A stretch of 64,000 nt of DNA from Candidatus Thermochlorobacter aerophilus. Its GTDB lineage: Bacteria > Bacteroidota > Chlorobiia > Chlorobiales > Thermochlorobacteraceae. The stretch is taken from contig PHFL01000067.1 in the NCBI GenBank assembly GCA_002794105.1, positions 50,173 to 114,172 on the forward strand, in the 5' to 3' direction. This document shows positions 46,201-54,516 of the stretch, one piece after another. Positions within the stretch are counted from its first letter, which is position 1, and each line of letters opens with the position of its first letter. Below the pieces are notes generated by a model. That model was not told the DNA's origin and did no database searches. It was given only the letters and a program-made list of their open reading frames with translations. The position numbers and the translations under genes are program-made.

Positions 46201-46516
46201 CACGGTAACGCTCGAGGCGCCACGCTTAGAGATAGATGAGCATGAACGCAAGGTTTATGATTACGCTTTGATGCAAAACTATCCTAATCCATTCAATCCC
46301 ACGACGGTGATTCGCTTTACGATGCGCCAAGCTGGCGTAGCGACGCTGACCATCACCGATGTGCTGGGCAGGGTAGTCAGAAGCGTTACGCTCAATGCCG
46401 CCGCAGGTGAAAACCGGTTCAACTTTGACGGCACAGGATTGCCAAGCGGACTATACTTCTACCGACTGCAGACACAAGGATTTAGCGATGTCAAAAAGAT
46501 GATGCTCGTAAGGTAG
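43268..46516 (+). CDS. Secreted PQQ-type sugar dehydrogenase fused to propeller repeats, with type IX sorting domain
   Basis: 1082-residue protein. A signal peptide (M-K-K-S-L-S-L-T-I...H-A-Q) is followed by a glucose/sorbosone-dehydrogenase beta-propeller to about residue 395 (R-L-F-V-V-E-K-A-G-R-I, G-D-G-G-G-G-G-D, N-Y-G-W-R-F-M-E-G). Then come about seven repeats like W-x-A-L-G-T-G-x-x-G-x-V-x-A-I near 44500-45480, a linker domain, and a C-terminal type IX secretion sorting domain with N-Y-P-N-P-F-N-P and final K-K-M-M-L-V-R. The start is fixed by GGAG just before ATG 43268. It is exported to the surface through PorQ-type machinery; the substrate and cofactor are unproven. Confidence 0.9.
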   Translation: MKKSLSLTILLLSIFHTVNVHAQVGYTDAFPSLPNFSFPLEMVHAGDGTNRLFVVEKAGRIRVFQNQSNANSYTTFLDITDRVVLSNPPNSDERGLLGLAFHPNYATNRQFYVYYTRDTVISGIGTRMKMILSRFQASESNPNVALPNSEYRILQFVKNQNNTNHNGGKIAFGPDGLLYVSVGDGGGGGDPQNNAQNVNNLFGKILRIDVNGDDFPSDNDRNYRIPPTNPFASGGGRAEIFAWGIRNMWKFCIDNIEGIIGGDVGQNAREEIDRVELGRNYGWRFMEGDLPYNIPNPADTNGLNLAPPIHVYPHTQGRSVTGGFVYRGSALPEQVGRYIFGDYVSGRVWSLNLSTNAVTQLFLASGINIASFGVDQNNELYFLGFNNGRIYRFTNTAPPPTGDAVAGIGIWSAMGTGVNGTVRAIAVKGDEVFVGGSFTQADGVPANNIARWRPGEGWTALGSGVSGTVNAIAIDQNGNVLVGGTFTTAGGVSANNIARWNGTAWSALGTGTNGYVSAIAVAPNGDIFIGGAFSQAGSIANANNIARWDGTAWHSLAGGMNNEVRALALDANGNLFAGGNFTTAGGVNAANIARWDGSSWHALGAGVDAFVNAITVLPNNDVVAGGIFINAGGAPANRIARWTGSTWQTLGTGVSGWVSALASVGNTIYAAGGFVTAGGRIVNHIARWNGSSWEALGHDAIGANATLNALAVQGQTLFAAGNATAFGGIAANGIAQLEMPNAAEVRSVSAGNSSHTFAGTGVSIDFTSVANNGSVSVARYDRAPQNVIGIPQANVSSYCFVITQTGLGTFNALLRLNRTQIPNSGISNPATVRVYRRATPNTGTFAALPNAFTSSAPDEVRATTNSFSELALGGDSDNPLPVELVAFSGVRTANGIQLSWTTASERNNAGFIVLRSSTSNPQPAAIASYQFSPELRGRGTSSTATNYTFLDRAVESGQVYTYRLRSVDFDGTIHDYLRTVTLEAPRLEIDEHERKVYDYALMQNYPNPFNPTTVIRFTMRQAGVATLTITDVLGRVVRSVTLNAAAGENRFNFDGTGLPSGLYFYRLQTQGFSDVKKMMLVR

Positions 46517-46644
46517 TAACAAGAGCACACGAGTGTTCTAAGAGCTGGCTGAAGGCAGAGACAAGGCAAAATGCAAAAGAGTGTGCTGGCGTAGTCAAGA
46601 AGCAAGAAGATTTTTCTAACTTAGCTCATCAACACGCACACAGA

Positions 46645-47331
46645 ATGACTTTTGCTGAACGCGCCATTAAGTTTTTCTCTACACTCGATTTGCAAGTGCC
46701 GCTGCCAGAAGGCGTGAGCGCCATGAATCCCTACAAAAACCCCGAAGTGATGCAAATTGTCACCGCGTTTTTTGAAAAATTTTTTAATGATGAGAATCGG
46801 CGCATTTTTGTCTTTGGTATCAATCCGGGGCGATACGGTGGCGGCTTGACCGGCATTGCCTTTACCGACCCCGTTGCCTTGCACAAACACTTGGGCATTC
46901 ACACCTCGCTCAAAGGTCAGCGTGAGCCATCTTCGATTTTCATTTACGATTTTATCGAGAGCATGGGCGGCGCTGAAAAATTCTACTCAAAGTTTTATTT
47001 CACCTCGCTCTCGCCAATTGGCTTTACAAAGGATGGCAAAAACTTCAACTTCTATGACGACAAAAGCTTTGCCGAAGCACTGCGACCGTTTATTGTGCAA
47101 AGCATTGTAGAGCAGCTCAAGTTTGGCGCTGTGACACGCATCGCCATTTGCTTAGGCACAGGCGAAATCTATAAGTTTTTCAGGTCGCTCAATCATGCTG
47201 AAAATTTCTTCGAGGAAATCCTGCCCGTCGAGCATCCGCGTTTTATTGTGCAGTATAAGCGCAGTCGCATGCATCACTATCTGCTAAAGTATCACGAGGC
47301 ATTTGAAGCGGCTCTGAAACTGGTTAGTTGA
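46645..47331 (+). CDS. SMUG2-like (DUF4918) uracil-DNA glycosylase family protein
   Basis: 228-residue protein of the DUF4918 family, related to the SMUG2 uracil-DNA glycosylases of Bacteroidota. Motif 1 is F-G-I-N-P-G-R-Y-G-G-G-L-T-G-I-A-F-T-D-P, where SMUG-type enzymes have G-x-N-P-G; the C-terminal motif is E-H-P-R-F-I-V-Q-Y. Between lie the aromatic Y-F-T-S-L-S-P-I-G-F. It would excise uracil or oxidised bases from DNA. It faces tsaD, whose stop is 26 bases downstream. ATG at 46645. Confidence 0.88.
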   Translation: MTFAERAIKFFSTLDLQVPLPEGVSAMNPYKNPEVMQIVTAFFEKFFNDENRRIFVFGINPGRYGGGLTGIAFTDPVALHKHLGIHTSLKGQREPSSIFIYDFIESMGGAEKFYSKFYFTSLSPIGFTKDGKNFNFYDDKSFAEALRPFIVQSIVEQLKFGAVTRIAICLGTGEIYKFFRSLNHAENFFEEILPVEHPRFIVQYKRSRMHHYLLKYHEAFEAALKLVS

Positions 47332-47357
47332 AACAAGCAAGTGCAATCCCCTGTCAA

Positions 47358-48398
47358 TCACTTCGGTAGAAAGTTGGCAAATGCGCTGGCAGAGTATGAT
47401 GCAGGTGGTGTATAGCCGCGCTGGAGTTTGAGATATGCAAGCGAAGCAATCATGGCAGCGTTGTCGGTCGAGTAAATCGGCTTTGGAATATGAAGTGAGA
47501 AATTTTTTTCTGCGCAGACTTGCTGGAACCTTCGGCGTAGTTCGGAGTTGGCGCTCACGCCGCCTGTGACGCTGATAGTTTTCAGCCCGAAGGTTTCGGC
47601 AGCCAAAATGGTCTTTTCGACCAAAACATCTACAATTGCGGCTTGAATAGAGGCACAAAGGTCAGCCAAGTGTGCTTGCACAAAGGCTTCACTTTTATCG
47701 CGCAGAAAGGTTTGCACAGAGGTTTTTAGACCAGAAAAACTAAAGTTAAAGTTGTTTGGGTTAGCGTGTGCAGAATGTGCAGTGTGCATGAGCGCGCGTG
47801 GAAACTTGTGAAAGTTGGCATCGCCTGACTGGGCAAGTTTATCCATCGCTGCGCCAGCTGGATAGCTCAAGCCTAACATCTTCCCAGTCTTATCGAATGC
47901 TTCGCCAGCGGCATCGTCAATGGTTCGTCCGATGACTTTGTAGCTCAAATCTTCTTGCACGATGCTCAGCAGAGTGTGTCCGCCAGAGACCGTCAGGCAA
48001 AGGTAGGGAAAAGAGGGAAAGGTATCGGTGCTGCCATCATCGATGAAGACGGAAAACATGTGAGCTTCAATATGATTGATGGGCAAAAACGGTTTGCCCA
48101 GTGCGAAAGCAAATGCTTGTGCGAAGTTAAGCCCTACCAGCAGTGCGCCGATAAGTCCGGGTCCAGCCGTTGCAGCTATGAAATCGAGCGATGACTTATG
48201 TATATTCGATTTTTCTAAAGCTTGTTCGAGCACGAACACAATGAGCCGTTCATGTTCGCGCGAGGCAAGTTCGGGCACAACGCCGCCAAAGGTTTGATGC
48301 GCAAGTTGCGAGCTAATAATGTTTGAGGCAACTTTGCCGTCAATGAGCACAGCGGCTGAAGTTTCGTCGCAACTGGTTTCAAGCCCGAGTATGACCAT
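47358..48398 (-). CDS. tsaD: tRNA N6-adenosine threonylcarbamoyltransferase
   Basis: Catalyses the last step of t6A modification at A37 of ANN-decoding tRNAs, with TsaB and TsaE. 346 residues, with [11 protein letters not shown] near the start, the metal-binding H-I-E-A-H-M and the A-T-A-G-P-G-L motif, and [11 protein letters not shown]. The ATG at 48398 is only 20 bases from the ATG of the divergent small gene at 48419. Full length. Confidence 0.96.
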   Translation of the reverse strand: MVILGLETSCDETSAAVLIDGKVASNIISSQLAHQTFGGVVPELASREHERLIVFVLEQALEKSNIHKSSLDFIAATAGPGLIGALLVGLNFAQAFAFALGKPFLPINHIEAHMFSVFIDDGSTDTFPSFPYLCLTVSGGHTLLSIVQEDLSYKVIGRTIDDAAGEAFDKTGKMLGLSYPAGAAMDKLAQSGDANFHKFPRALMHTAHSAHANPNNFNFSFSGLKTSVQTFLRDKSEAFVQAHLADLCASIQAAIVDVLVEKTILAAETFGLKTISVTGGVSANSELRRRFQQVCAEKNFSLHIPKPIYSTDNAAMIASLAYLKLQRGYTPPASYSASAFANFLPK

Positions 48399-48418
48399 AA
48401 CTTAAAACATTAGTTAGT

Positions 48419-48697
48419 ATGGAAAAGCCGCGCAAAGATAAGAAGACCTACTCAATGGTGCGCTTTTCACGCATGTTTTTGTTTCTCTTTGGCGCAAGTT
48501 TGGTGTTTCTCTTTCTGCCACGCATTGGTCAAATCCATTTGATTTATCATGTCCATCCTATGCTCTCTTTCTTCCTGACGATTGCTGGCATTGTGATTTG
48601 CCTATATGCGTTCATCGGTGGCGAAGGCTTGTACTACAATTACACTGTTGAGAAAGGCGAAAAGAAAGAACAAGGTGAACCGCAAAAGGAATCCTAA
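48419..48697 (+). CDS. Small two-TM membrane protein
   Basis: 92-residue basic protein with two hydrophobic segments (about 18-36 and 48-68) and a charged, Lys/Glu-rich tail. It is not recognised. Its ATG lies 20 bases from the tsaD ATG, too close for two ordinary promoters. It is followed 55 bases later by moxR on the same strand, so it could be the first gene of that operon. Coding is supported by length and amphipathic pattern only. Confidence 0.6.
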   Translation: MEKPRKDKKTYSMVRFSRMFLFLFGASLVFLFLPRIGQIHLIYHVHPMLSFFLTIAGIVICLYAFIGGEGLYYNYTVEKGEKKEQGEPQKES

Positions 48698-48752
48698 CTA
48701 AAACGACCACAATCTCTCGGAAAAATCTGGTTCTGAACCTAGCTTCAAAAAC

Positions 48753-49751
48753 ATGATTACAGCCCTCTCAATCGACGAGCTGAATGCGAAAATCAAGCAA
48801 GAGTCGGAATTTGTAAATCGGCTGCGAGCGGAAATTTCAAAAGCCGTGGTGGGGCAAAACTATGTGATTAATCGGCTGCTGATTGGGCTTTTAACCAATG
48901 GTCACATTTTGCTGGAAGGCGTGCCCGGGCTTGCAAAAACCCTCACCGTAAGCTCGCTTGCCAAAGCGCTCAATCTCAAATTTCAACGCATTCAGTTTAC
49001 GCCCGACCTCTTGCCCGCAGACCTTATTGGCACGATGATTTACAACCAGAAGGACATGAAATTCTACACCAAGAAAGGACCGATTTTTGCGAATGTGATT
49101 TTAGCCGACGAAATCAATCGCTCACCAGCCAAAGTGCAATCGGCACTGCTGGAAGCCATGCAGGAAAAGCAGGTAACGATTGGCGAAGAGACCTACAAGC
49201 TCGATTCACCATTTTTGGTGCTGGCAACGCAGAACCCTGTGGAGCAAGAGGGCACCTATCCTTTGCCAGAAGCGCAAGTTGACCGCTTCATGATGAAGCT
49301 CAAAGTGGGCTATCCTTCACGCGAAGATGAGTTGGAAATCATGCGGCGCATGGCACGCACCGAACCGCCAGAGCCCATTGAGCCCGTCGTTACGCCCGAA
49401 GAAATTTTGCGCGCCAGAAAAGTTGTCAATGAAGTCTACATTGACCCGAAAGTGGAGCAGTATATCGTCGATATCGTGTTTGCCACCAGAGAGCCAGAAA
49501 AGGTTGGGTTAGCGGAGCTGAAGCCGCTCATTGCCTACGGTGCTTCACCACGCGCCACGATTTACCTCAATCTGGCGGCACGAGCGCATGCGTTTCTCAA
49601 TCAGCGCGGCTACACCACACCCGAAGATGTGAAAACCGTCGCCTACGACGTGATGCGGCATCGCATCATTCTCACATATGAAGCTGAAGCCGAAGAAGTC
49701 AAACCTGAAGACATCATTCGTCGAGTGCTTAATGCTGTGCCTGTACCATAG
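48753..49751 (+). CDS. MoxR-type AAA+ ATPase
   Basis: 332-residue AAA+ chaperone of the MoxR family. Walker A is G-V-P-G-L-A-K-T, Walker B is V-I-L-A-D-E-I-N-R-S, with A-L-L-E-A-M-Q-E-K-Q-V and the sensor N-P-V-E-Q-E-G-T-Y-P-L-P-E-A-Q. These ATPases assist folding or metal insertion of VWA-domain proteins encoded beside them; DUF58 and BatA-type genes follow. The ATG at 48753 is certain from the fold. A separate double AP2-like gene follows 25 bases later. Confidence 0.95.
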   Translation: MITALSIDELNAKIKQESEFVNRLRAEISKAVVGQNYVINRLLIGLLTNGHILLEGVPGLAKTLTVSSLAKALNLKFQRIQFTPDLLPADLIGTMIYNQKDMKFYTKKGPIFANVILADEINRSPAKVQSALLEAMQEKQVTIGEETYKLDSPFLVLATQNPVEQEGTYPLPEAQVDRFMMKLKVGYPSREDELEIMRRMARTEPPEPIEPVVTPEEILRARKVVNEVYIDPKVEQYIVDIVFATREPEKVGLAELKPLIAYGASPRATIYLNLAARAHAFLNQRGYTTPEDVKTVAYDVMRHRIILTYEAEAEEVKPEDIIRRVLNAVPVP

Positions 49752-49776
49752 CTAACTGCAAGTTCCTTGGGGACAA

Positions 49777-50385
49777 GTGGCAAAAGCGAAAGAAAAAAAA
49801 CGGCAGAGCACCTCTTCCAAACCTGAGTCCGAGCGCGGGCTAACACGCATCGACAGTCGCGATACACACGGCTGGATGATGCGACTGTGTCATCAGGGCA
49901 CGGTCTACACGAAGCTCTTCAGCGATGGGGTTTATGGCGGCACCAAAAAAGCGCTGAAGGCGGCACGCAAGTATCGTGAGCAACTTGCCAAACAATTAGG
50001 CATTGAATCATTAGAGAAGCGACGCAGGGTGCGTCGTGTCAGCACGCAAAGTGTGCCAACTGGTGTTGTTGGCGTATATCGCGGCACAAGTAAGACCAAA
50101 AGTGGCAAACTGCGTCATTACTATGCGGTAAGCTGGAGCCCTAAGCCAAATAAATTGAAAACCAAATCGTTCTCGATTGCTAAATATGGCGAAGCAAAAG
50201 CCTTTGAGCTGGCAGTTGAGTATCGCAAAAAAATGGTAAAAAAAATCATTGGCGATTTGCCAGATTTGACTGCACAAGAACAAGCACCAACAAAACGCTA
50301 CATGCCTGCTGATGCAGTGATGAACGCGCAGGAAAAGTCCGAGAAAAGCAAAAAGAAAAAGCGAAAAAAGAAAAGCGACACTTGA
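49777..50385 (+). CDS. Protein with two AP2-like DNA-binding repeats
   Basis: 202-residue basic protein starting at GTG 49777 (TTGGGGA just upstream). Two segments, residues ~20-74 and ~95-155, share the pattern G-V/L-x-x-I/V-x-R, then W-x-x-x ... K-x-F-S ... Y-G-x-x-K-A-L/F ... A-x-x-Y-R, as in AP2 DNA-binding domains (three strands and a helix). The C-terminus is a Lys-rich tail. Bacterial AP2 domains are mostly in homing endonucleases; here no nuclease domain is present. It is inserted between moxR (25 bases) and DUF58 (two bases after its stop), so it is translated in that operon. Function not known. Confidence 0.7.
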   Translation: MAKAKEKKRQSTSSKPESERGLTRIDSRDTHGWMMRLCHQGTVYTKLFSDGVYGGTKKALKAARKYREQLAKQLGIESLEKRRRVRRVSTQSVPTGVVGVYRGTSKTKSGKLRHYYAVSWSPKPNKLKTKSFSIAKYGEAKAFELAVEYRKKMVKKIIGDLPDLTAQEQAPTKRYMPADAVMNAQEKSEKSKKKKRKKKSDT

Positions 50386-50387
50386 GC

Positions 50388-51272
50388 ATGCCTGAAACAC
50401 TGCCCAAAGAAGTTTTCAAAAAAGTGCGACAATTGGAAATCCGCACGCGTGGCTTAGTCAATAACATCTTCAGCGGAGAATATCACTCGGCATTCAAGGG
50501 CAAGGGAATAGAGTTTGCCGAAGTGCGAGAGTATCAGTTCGGCGACGATGTCAGGGCAATTGACTGGAATGTCTCAGCCCGCCGAGATGATGTCTTCATC
50601 AAAGTCTTCGAAGAAGAGCGTGAGCAAACCCTGATGATTCTCTTCGATGCCTCTGGCTCTGGAGTGTTTGGCTCAACGCATCAATCCAAACGCGAACTTG
50701 CCGCAGAAATTTGTGCCACGCTGGCATTTAGCGCTATCAAAAACAACGACAAGGTCGGATTGATTATCTTCACCGACAAAGTTGAAAAGTTTATCGCCCC
50801 ACGCAAAGGCAGAACGCATGTCCTGCGAATTTTGCGCGAGATTTTTTTCTTCGAGCCCCAAGGGAAGCATACAAACATCTCGGCAGCGCTCGATTTTGCT
50901 ACACGCGCACTCAAACGCCGAGCTATTGTCTTTCTGGTCAGCGACTTGATGGACGATAGCTACATTGACAAAATGAAACTCATCAACAAAAAGCATGATT
51001 TTGTAGTTATTCACATCACCGACCCGCGAGAGTTGTCTTTGCCAGAAGTCGGACTCCTATACCTTGAAGATGCAGAAACCGGCGAGTGCTACCTTGTAGA
51101 TACCTTTGACGAAGAATTTCTCAAAAGCTATGAAAGCCGTATCTCACAAGTGCAAGCCAATCGCAAGGCGCAATTGCAACGGTTGCAAATAGATGTGGTA
51201 CAAGTATCAACAGATAAATCGTATATCAAACCACTTGCGGCGTTTTTCCGCCAGCGTGAAATGCGTCAGTAG
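50388..51272 (+). CDS. DUF58 domain protein
   Basis: 294-residue protein of the DUF58 family, common partner of MoxR and VWA proteins. The hallmark block G-D-D-V-R-A-I-D-W-N-V-S-A-R (approximately residues 45-60) is intact. A VWA-like part with D-A-S-G-S-G-V and a receptor-type fold follows. The ATG at 50388 is used because the previous stop is two bases earlier. It precedes a BatD-like gene by seven bases. Role inferred: part of a MoxR/Bat complex. Confidence 0.92.
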   Translation: MPETLPKEVFKKVRQLEIRTRGLVNNIFSGEYHSAFKGKGIEFAEVREYQFGDDVRAIDWNVSARRDDVFIKVFEEEREQTLMILFDASGSGVFGSTHQSKRELAAEICATLAFSAIKNNDKVGLIIFTDKVEKFIAPRKGRTHVLRILREIFFFEPQGKHTNISAALDFATRALKRRAIVFLVSDLMDDSYIDKMKLINKKHDFVVIHITDPRELSLPEVGLLYLEDAETGECYLVDTFDEEFLKSYESRISQVQANRKAQLQRLQIDVVQVSTDKSYIKPLAAFFRQREMRQ

Positions 51273-51279
51273 TCGTGCT

Positions 51280-52239
51280 ATGAAAAAATCTGGATGGTTT
51301 TGGCTTTGCTTGGCTATCAGCTTCACACAAGCACTATCGCTACAAGCGCAGCAACCTGTGGCAACACTGTCGGTTGAGCCCGATACCTGCACCATTGGCG
51401 ATGACATTTTCTACACCATCAGCGTGCTGAAAAAACCCTCGATTCGCTTGCAGTATCCATCTCTGAACGATTCAGCAAGTTTCCAACCGTTTGAAATTCG
51501 CCAGATGCAAACCCTGCCTGCAGAAACGCAAGAAAAAATGACCCTCGAAAAAATTCGCTACAAACTGACCATCTTTGATACAGGCATGCACTATCTGCCA
51601 CCCATTCGGCTGGTCTATACAGACCAAGAAACGCAGCAGCAAGATTCGCTGACTTTGGAAAGCCGAAGCGTGTATGTGCGGTCGGTCTTAGACACAGCAA
51701 GAAAGGATATTGTCGACATCAAGCCAGTGCGAAGTGTGCCAATCCCCTTGTGGGTGTATTTTGCTGGCGGTGGACTGCTGGTGCTGCTGGCAGTAGGGAT
51801 TTACTTGCTTGTGAAATATCTCCGCACACGTCCGAAATTGGTAGAGCCAGTGTCTGTGGCACCAACGTTAACCCCCTTTGAAATTGCAAATGAAAAACTG
51901 AAGTTGCTTGAAAACTATGCCTTGCAATCGCAAAGCGACTTCAAAGCTTACTACACGGCGCTCAGCAATACTGTGCGCGAATTTTTAGAGCAACACTACG
52001 GATTTCCAGCAATGGAGCAACTGACATCAGAAATTGATGCTGTCATGCAAGCCAGAAGACCAAAAGAAGAGGCAGAGCGCATCAGAGTGCTACTGGAAGA
52101 AGCCGACCTTGTAAAGTTTGCAAAATTCCAGCCCGAAGTATGGCGTGCCCGAGAAATGTTGCGTCTTGCTTTCCAGATTATTGAGGTCGGTAAGCCAAAA
52201 GAACCAGATGCTGTGAAGGAGAAAAATGCCAATGTTTGA
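51280..52239 (+). CDS. BatD-like membrane protein
   Basis: 319-residue protein. N-terminal signal segment (W-F-W-L-C-L-A-I-S), a periplasmic beta-rich domain, one transmembrane helix at about residues 150-175 and a cytoplasmic helical domain ending with A-L-S-N-T-V-R-E-F-L-E and F-A-K-F-Q-P-E, resembling the BatD/DUF4381 type. The ATG at 51280 (M-K-K-S-G-W) comes seven bases after the DUF58 stop. It overlaps the next gene by 14 bases, showing coupling. Exact role unknown. Confidence 0.8.
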   Translation: MKKSGWFWLCLAISFTQALSLQAQQPVATLSVEPDTCTIGDDIFYTISVLKKPSIRLQYPSLNDSASFQPFEIRQMQTLPAETQEKMTLEKIRYKLTIFDTGMHYLPPIRLVYTDQETQQQDSLTLESRSVYVRSVLDTARKDIVDIKPVRSVPIPLWVYFAGGGLLVLLAVGIYLLVKYLRTRPKLVEPVSVAPTLTPFEIANEKLKLLENYALQSQSDFKAYYTALSNTVREFLEQHYGFPAMEQLTSEIDAVMQARRPKEEAERIRVLLEEADLVKFAKFQPEVWRAREMLRLAFQIIEVGKPKEPDAVKEKNANV

Positions 52240-53260
52240 GATATTTTTCCGAGAAGAATTCTCGTTTCAAAATCCTGAAGCACTCTGGCTACTCTGGCTC
52301 CTGCCAGTGTTGGCATTTTGGCAGTGGCATCGGGAGCGGACGGGAAAGGTAGCGACCTTGGTGTTTTCGGATGTCAGGCAAGTGATGCAGACCCGCCATA
52401 GTGCATTGAGTATGAAAGCCTTTCGGTATAGCACGCTGATATTGCGGCTGTGTGCGCTGGCATTCTTGATTGTGGCTTTGGCAAGACCGCGCCTTGAGAA
52501 CCAAAAACAGACCATGTATGCCGAAGGCATTGATATTATTCTCGCCATTGACCTCTCGGGCTCAATGCTGGCTGAAGATTTTGAGCCCAAAAACCGTGTT
52601 GAAGCCGCCAAAGATGTTGCGATTGATTTCATTAACAAACGCATCAGCGACCGTATTGGCTTGGTAGTGTTTGCTGGGCAGAGTTTTACGCAGTGCCCGC
52701 TGACGCTGGACTACAATTTGGTTAAATCAATGATTGCAAAGCTCAAGGCTGGCTGGTTAGAAGAAGATGGCACGGCAATCGGCTCGGCAATTGCGACTGC
52801 CACCAATCGGCTGCGAGAATCCAGCGCAAAAACAAAGCTCATCATTTTGCTGACGGATGGACAAAACAACGCTGGAGAAATTGAACCCATTACCGCCGCT
52901 GAATTGGCGGCTGCATTGGGCATCAAAATCTACACAGTGGGCGCAGGCACACAAGGCTATGCAAACTATCCCTTCGAAGACCCACTATTTGGCAAACGCT
53001 ACATGCGCGTCAAAGTCGATGTCGATGATGCCATGCTGACACGCATCGCTGAAATCACAGGCGGAAAATACTTTCGTGCCACAGACTACGAGAGCCTCAA
53101 AAAAGTCTACAAGGAAATCGACGCACTGGAAAAAACGAAAGTCGAAGTGGAAACTTATGTGGAATACAAAGAGGAATTTGCACAATTTCTTGCGCCTGCC
53201 TTGCTCTGTTTAGCGCTCGAGCTACTGCTTGCCCATACACGATTTCGTAAAGCTCCATGA
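52226..53260 (+). CDS. BatA-type VWA domain membrane protein
   Basis: 344-residue protein with two N-terminal transmembrane helices, a VWA domain and one C-terminal helix (F-L-A-P-A-L-L-C-L-A-L-E-L-L). The metal-ion site D-L-S-G-S-M is present, with the D-G-Q-N-N-A and T-V-G-A-G-T segments. The start ATG at 52226 lies five bases after AAGGAG and overlaps the BatD-like gene. BatA proteins in Bacteroidota act with MoxR in envelope or stress functions. It is the last gene of the operon. Confidence 0.92.
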   Translation: MPMFEIFFREEFSFQNPEALWLLWLLPVLAFWQWHRERTGKVATLVFSDVRQVMQTRHSALSMKAFRYSTLILRLCALAFLIVALARPRLENQKQTMYAEGIDIILAIDLSGSMLAEDFEPKNRVEAAKDVAIDFINKRISDRIGLVVFAGQSFTQCPLTLDYNLVKSMIAKLKAGWLEEDGTAIGSAIATATNRLRESSAKTKLIILLTDGQNNAGEIEPITAAELAAALGIKIYTVGAGTQGYANYPFEDPLFGKRYMRVKVDVDDAMLTRIAEITGGKYFRATDYESLKKVYKEIDALEKTKVEVETYVEYKEEFAQFLAPALLCLALELLLAHTRFRKAP

Positions 53261-53269
53261 GGAAATGCC

Positions 53270-54496
53270 CTAACGCATTGCTTTAGTGTATGCATGCCGA
53301 AAAAGTGCTTCATATTCGGGAGTAAAGCGAACATTGCGCCGCTGCATCACAGTTCGTGCCACTGCCAGAGCTTTCTCTAAATCGTAATTGACAAAACCAT
53401 CGGCGCCGCCCCATTGGAAGTCGCCAATCGTCTTAGGTGGGAACCCTGCACCAAAAATGTTCGAACTCATGCCGACCACCGTGCCTGTGTTGAACATGGT
53501 GTTAATTCCGCACTTGGAGTGCTCACCCATAATTAGTCCCAAGAACTGCATCTTTGTGTCAATTTCTTTGCCATTCACATTCATGCGAATGGTGCTGTAG
53601 TTGTTCTTCAGGTCAGATGTGTTGGTATCAGCGCCTAAATTGCACCAGCTTGAGATGTAAGAGTGCCCCAGAAAGCCTTCGTGCTGTTTATTGGCATAGC
53701 TTTCTATGATGCTACTCTCAATTTCGCCGCCTGCTTTGGAATAAGCGCCGATGTAGACATGGTCATAAATTTTGGCGCCGATTTTGACCGTCGCACCTGT
53801 GCCGATAAACACATTGTTCATCAGCACGGCATTGGGGAAGATTTTGGCATTTGCAGAAACATAGATGTATCCATCAGTGGCGTCGAGAACAGCACCGGCA
53901 CGCACGTCGGCGCCAGCACCGATGTAAATGCGTGCATCATTGACAAGCACGGCACGAGGATGCACCTGACCGTGAATCTGTCCAAACTCGGCACACAGCG
54001 GTGCTTCACGACGAAATTCTTCGGGATGAAGTCGCACCAAATCCCACATGAAAGCAATGTAGCGGCAATCAACTTGCGTGCTGGAAAAGCGCTCGGAAAT
54101 CATTTTAGCATCAATGAGTTCAGGCAAAGTGTCGCCAAAGACTTCCTTCGGATTGGCACGGAAGGCAATAAGCTGTCCGCCATTAAAATAAGCCTTCCCA
54201 AACTCGAAGGCACCGCTCAAGACCTTTTTGGCAAAAAATTGGTCGCAGATTACGCGACCGTTGAGAAAGAGTACATCGTCGTCAGCAATGTCGTTGATAG
54301 CGTGGTTTGGCAGCACAAGTCGCCAGTGCGGTGCCAGTACGGGACGCATGTGCAAGCCTACTTTCAGTGAGGGAAGCGCCACTTCAAACTTTTCACGAAG
54401 CGAGCGCATGCCCAGCGTCAGTTCATAAATCGGCTTGAGATGCAAAAGCGGACTGAACTTATGGACGCCATCATCTTCAAAGAGTATGACTTGCAT
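53270..54496 (-). CDS. GlmU-related sugar nucleotidyltransferase (alternative GlmU type)
   Basis: 408-residue protein of the alternative bacterial GlmU group (TIGR03991). The N-terminal part is a degenerate nucleotidyltransferase-like domain, and residues ~190-380 form a left-handed beta-helix of hexapeptide repeats (V-L-M-N-N-V-F-I-G-T-G-A-T-V-K-I-G-A). In Bacteroidota this type is thought to serve in UDP-GlcNAc or related synthesis; the reaction is not proven. It converges with BatA, nine bases apart, and is divergent from nothing. ATG at 54496. Confidence 0.85.
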   Translation of the reverse strand: MQVILFEDDGVHKFSPLLHLKPIYELTLGMRSLREKFEVALPSLKVGLHMRPVLAPHWRLVLPNHAINDIADDDVLFLNGRVICDQFFAKKVLSGAFEFGKAYFNGGQLIAFRANPKEVFGDTLPELIDAKMISERFSSTQVDCRYIAFMWDLVRLHPEEFRREAPLCAEFGQIHGQVHPRAVLVNDARIYIGAGADVRAGAVLDATDGYIYVSANAKIFPNAVLMNNVFIGTGATVKIGAKIYDHVYIGAYSKAGGEIESSIIESYANKQHEGFLGHSYISSWCNLGADTNTSDLKNNYSTIRMNVNGKEIDTKMQFLGLIMGEHSKCGINTMFNTGTVVGMSSNIFGAGFPPKTIGDFQWGGADGFVNYDLEKALAVARTVMQRRNVRFTPEYEALFRHAYTKAMR

Positions 54497-54516
54497 AGCT
54501 TACTGTTATGGCTTAG

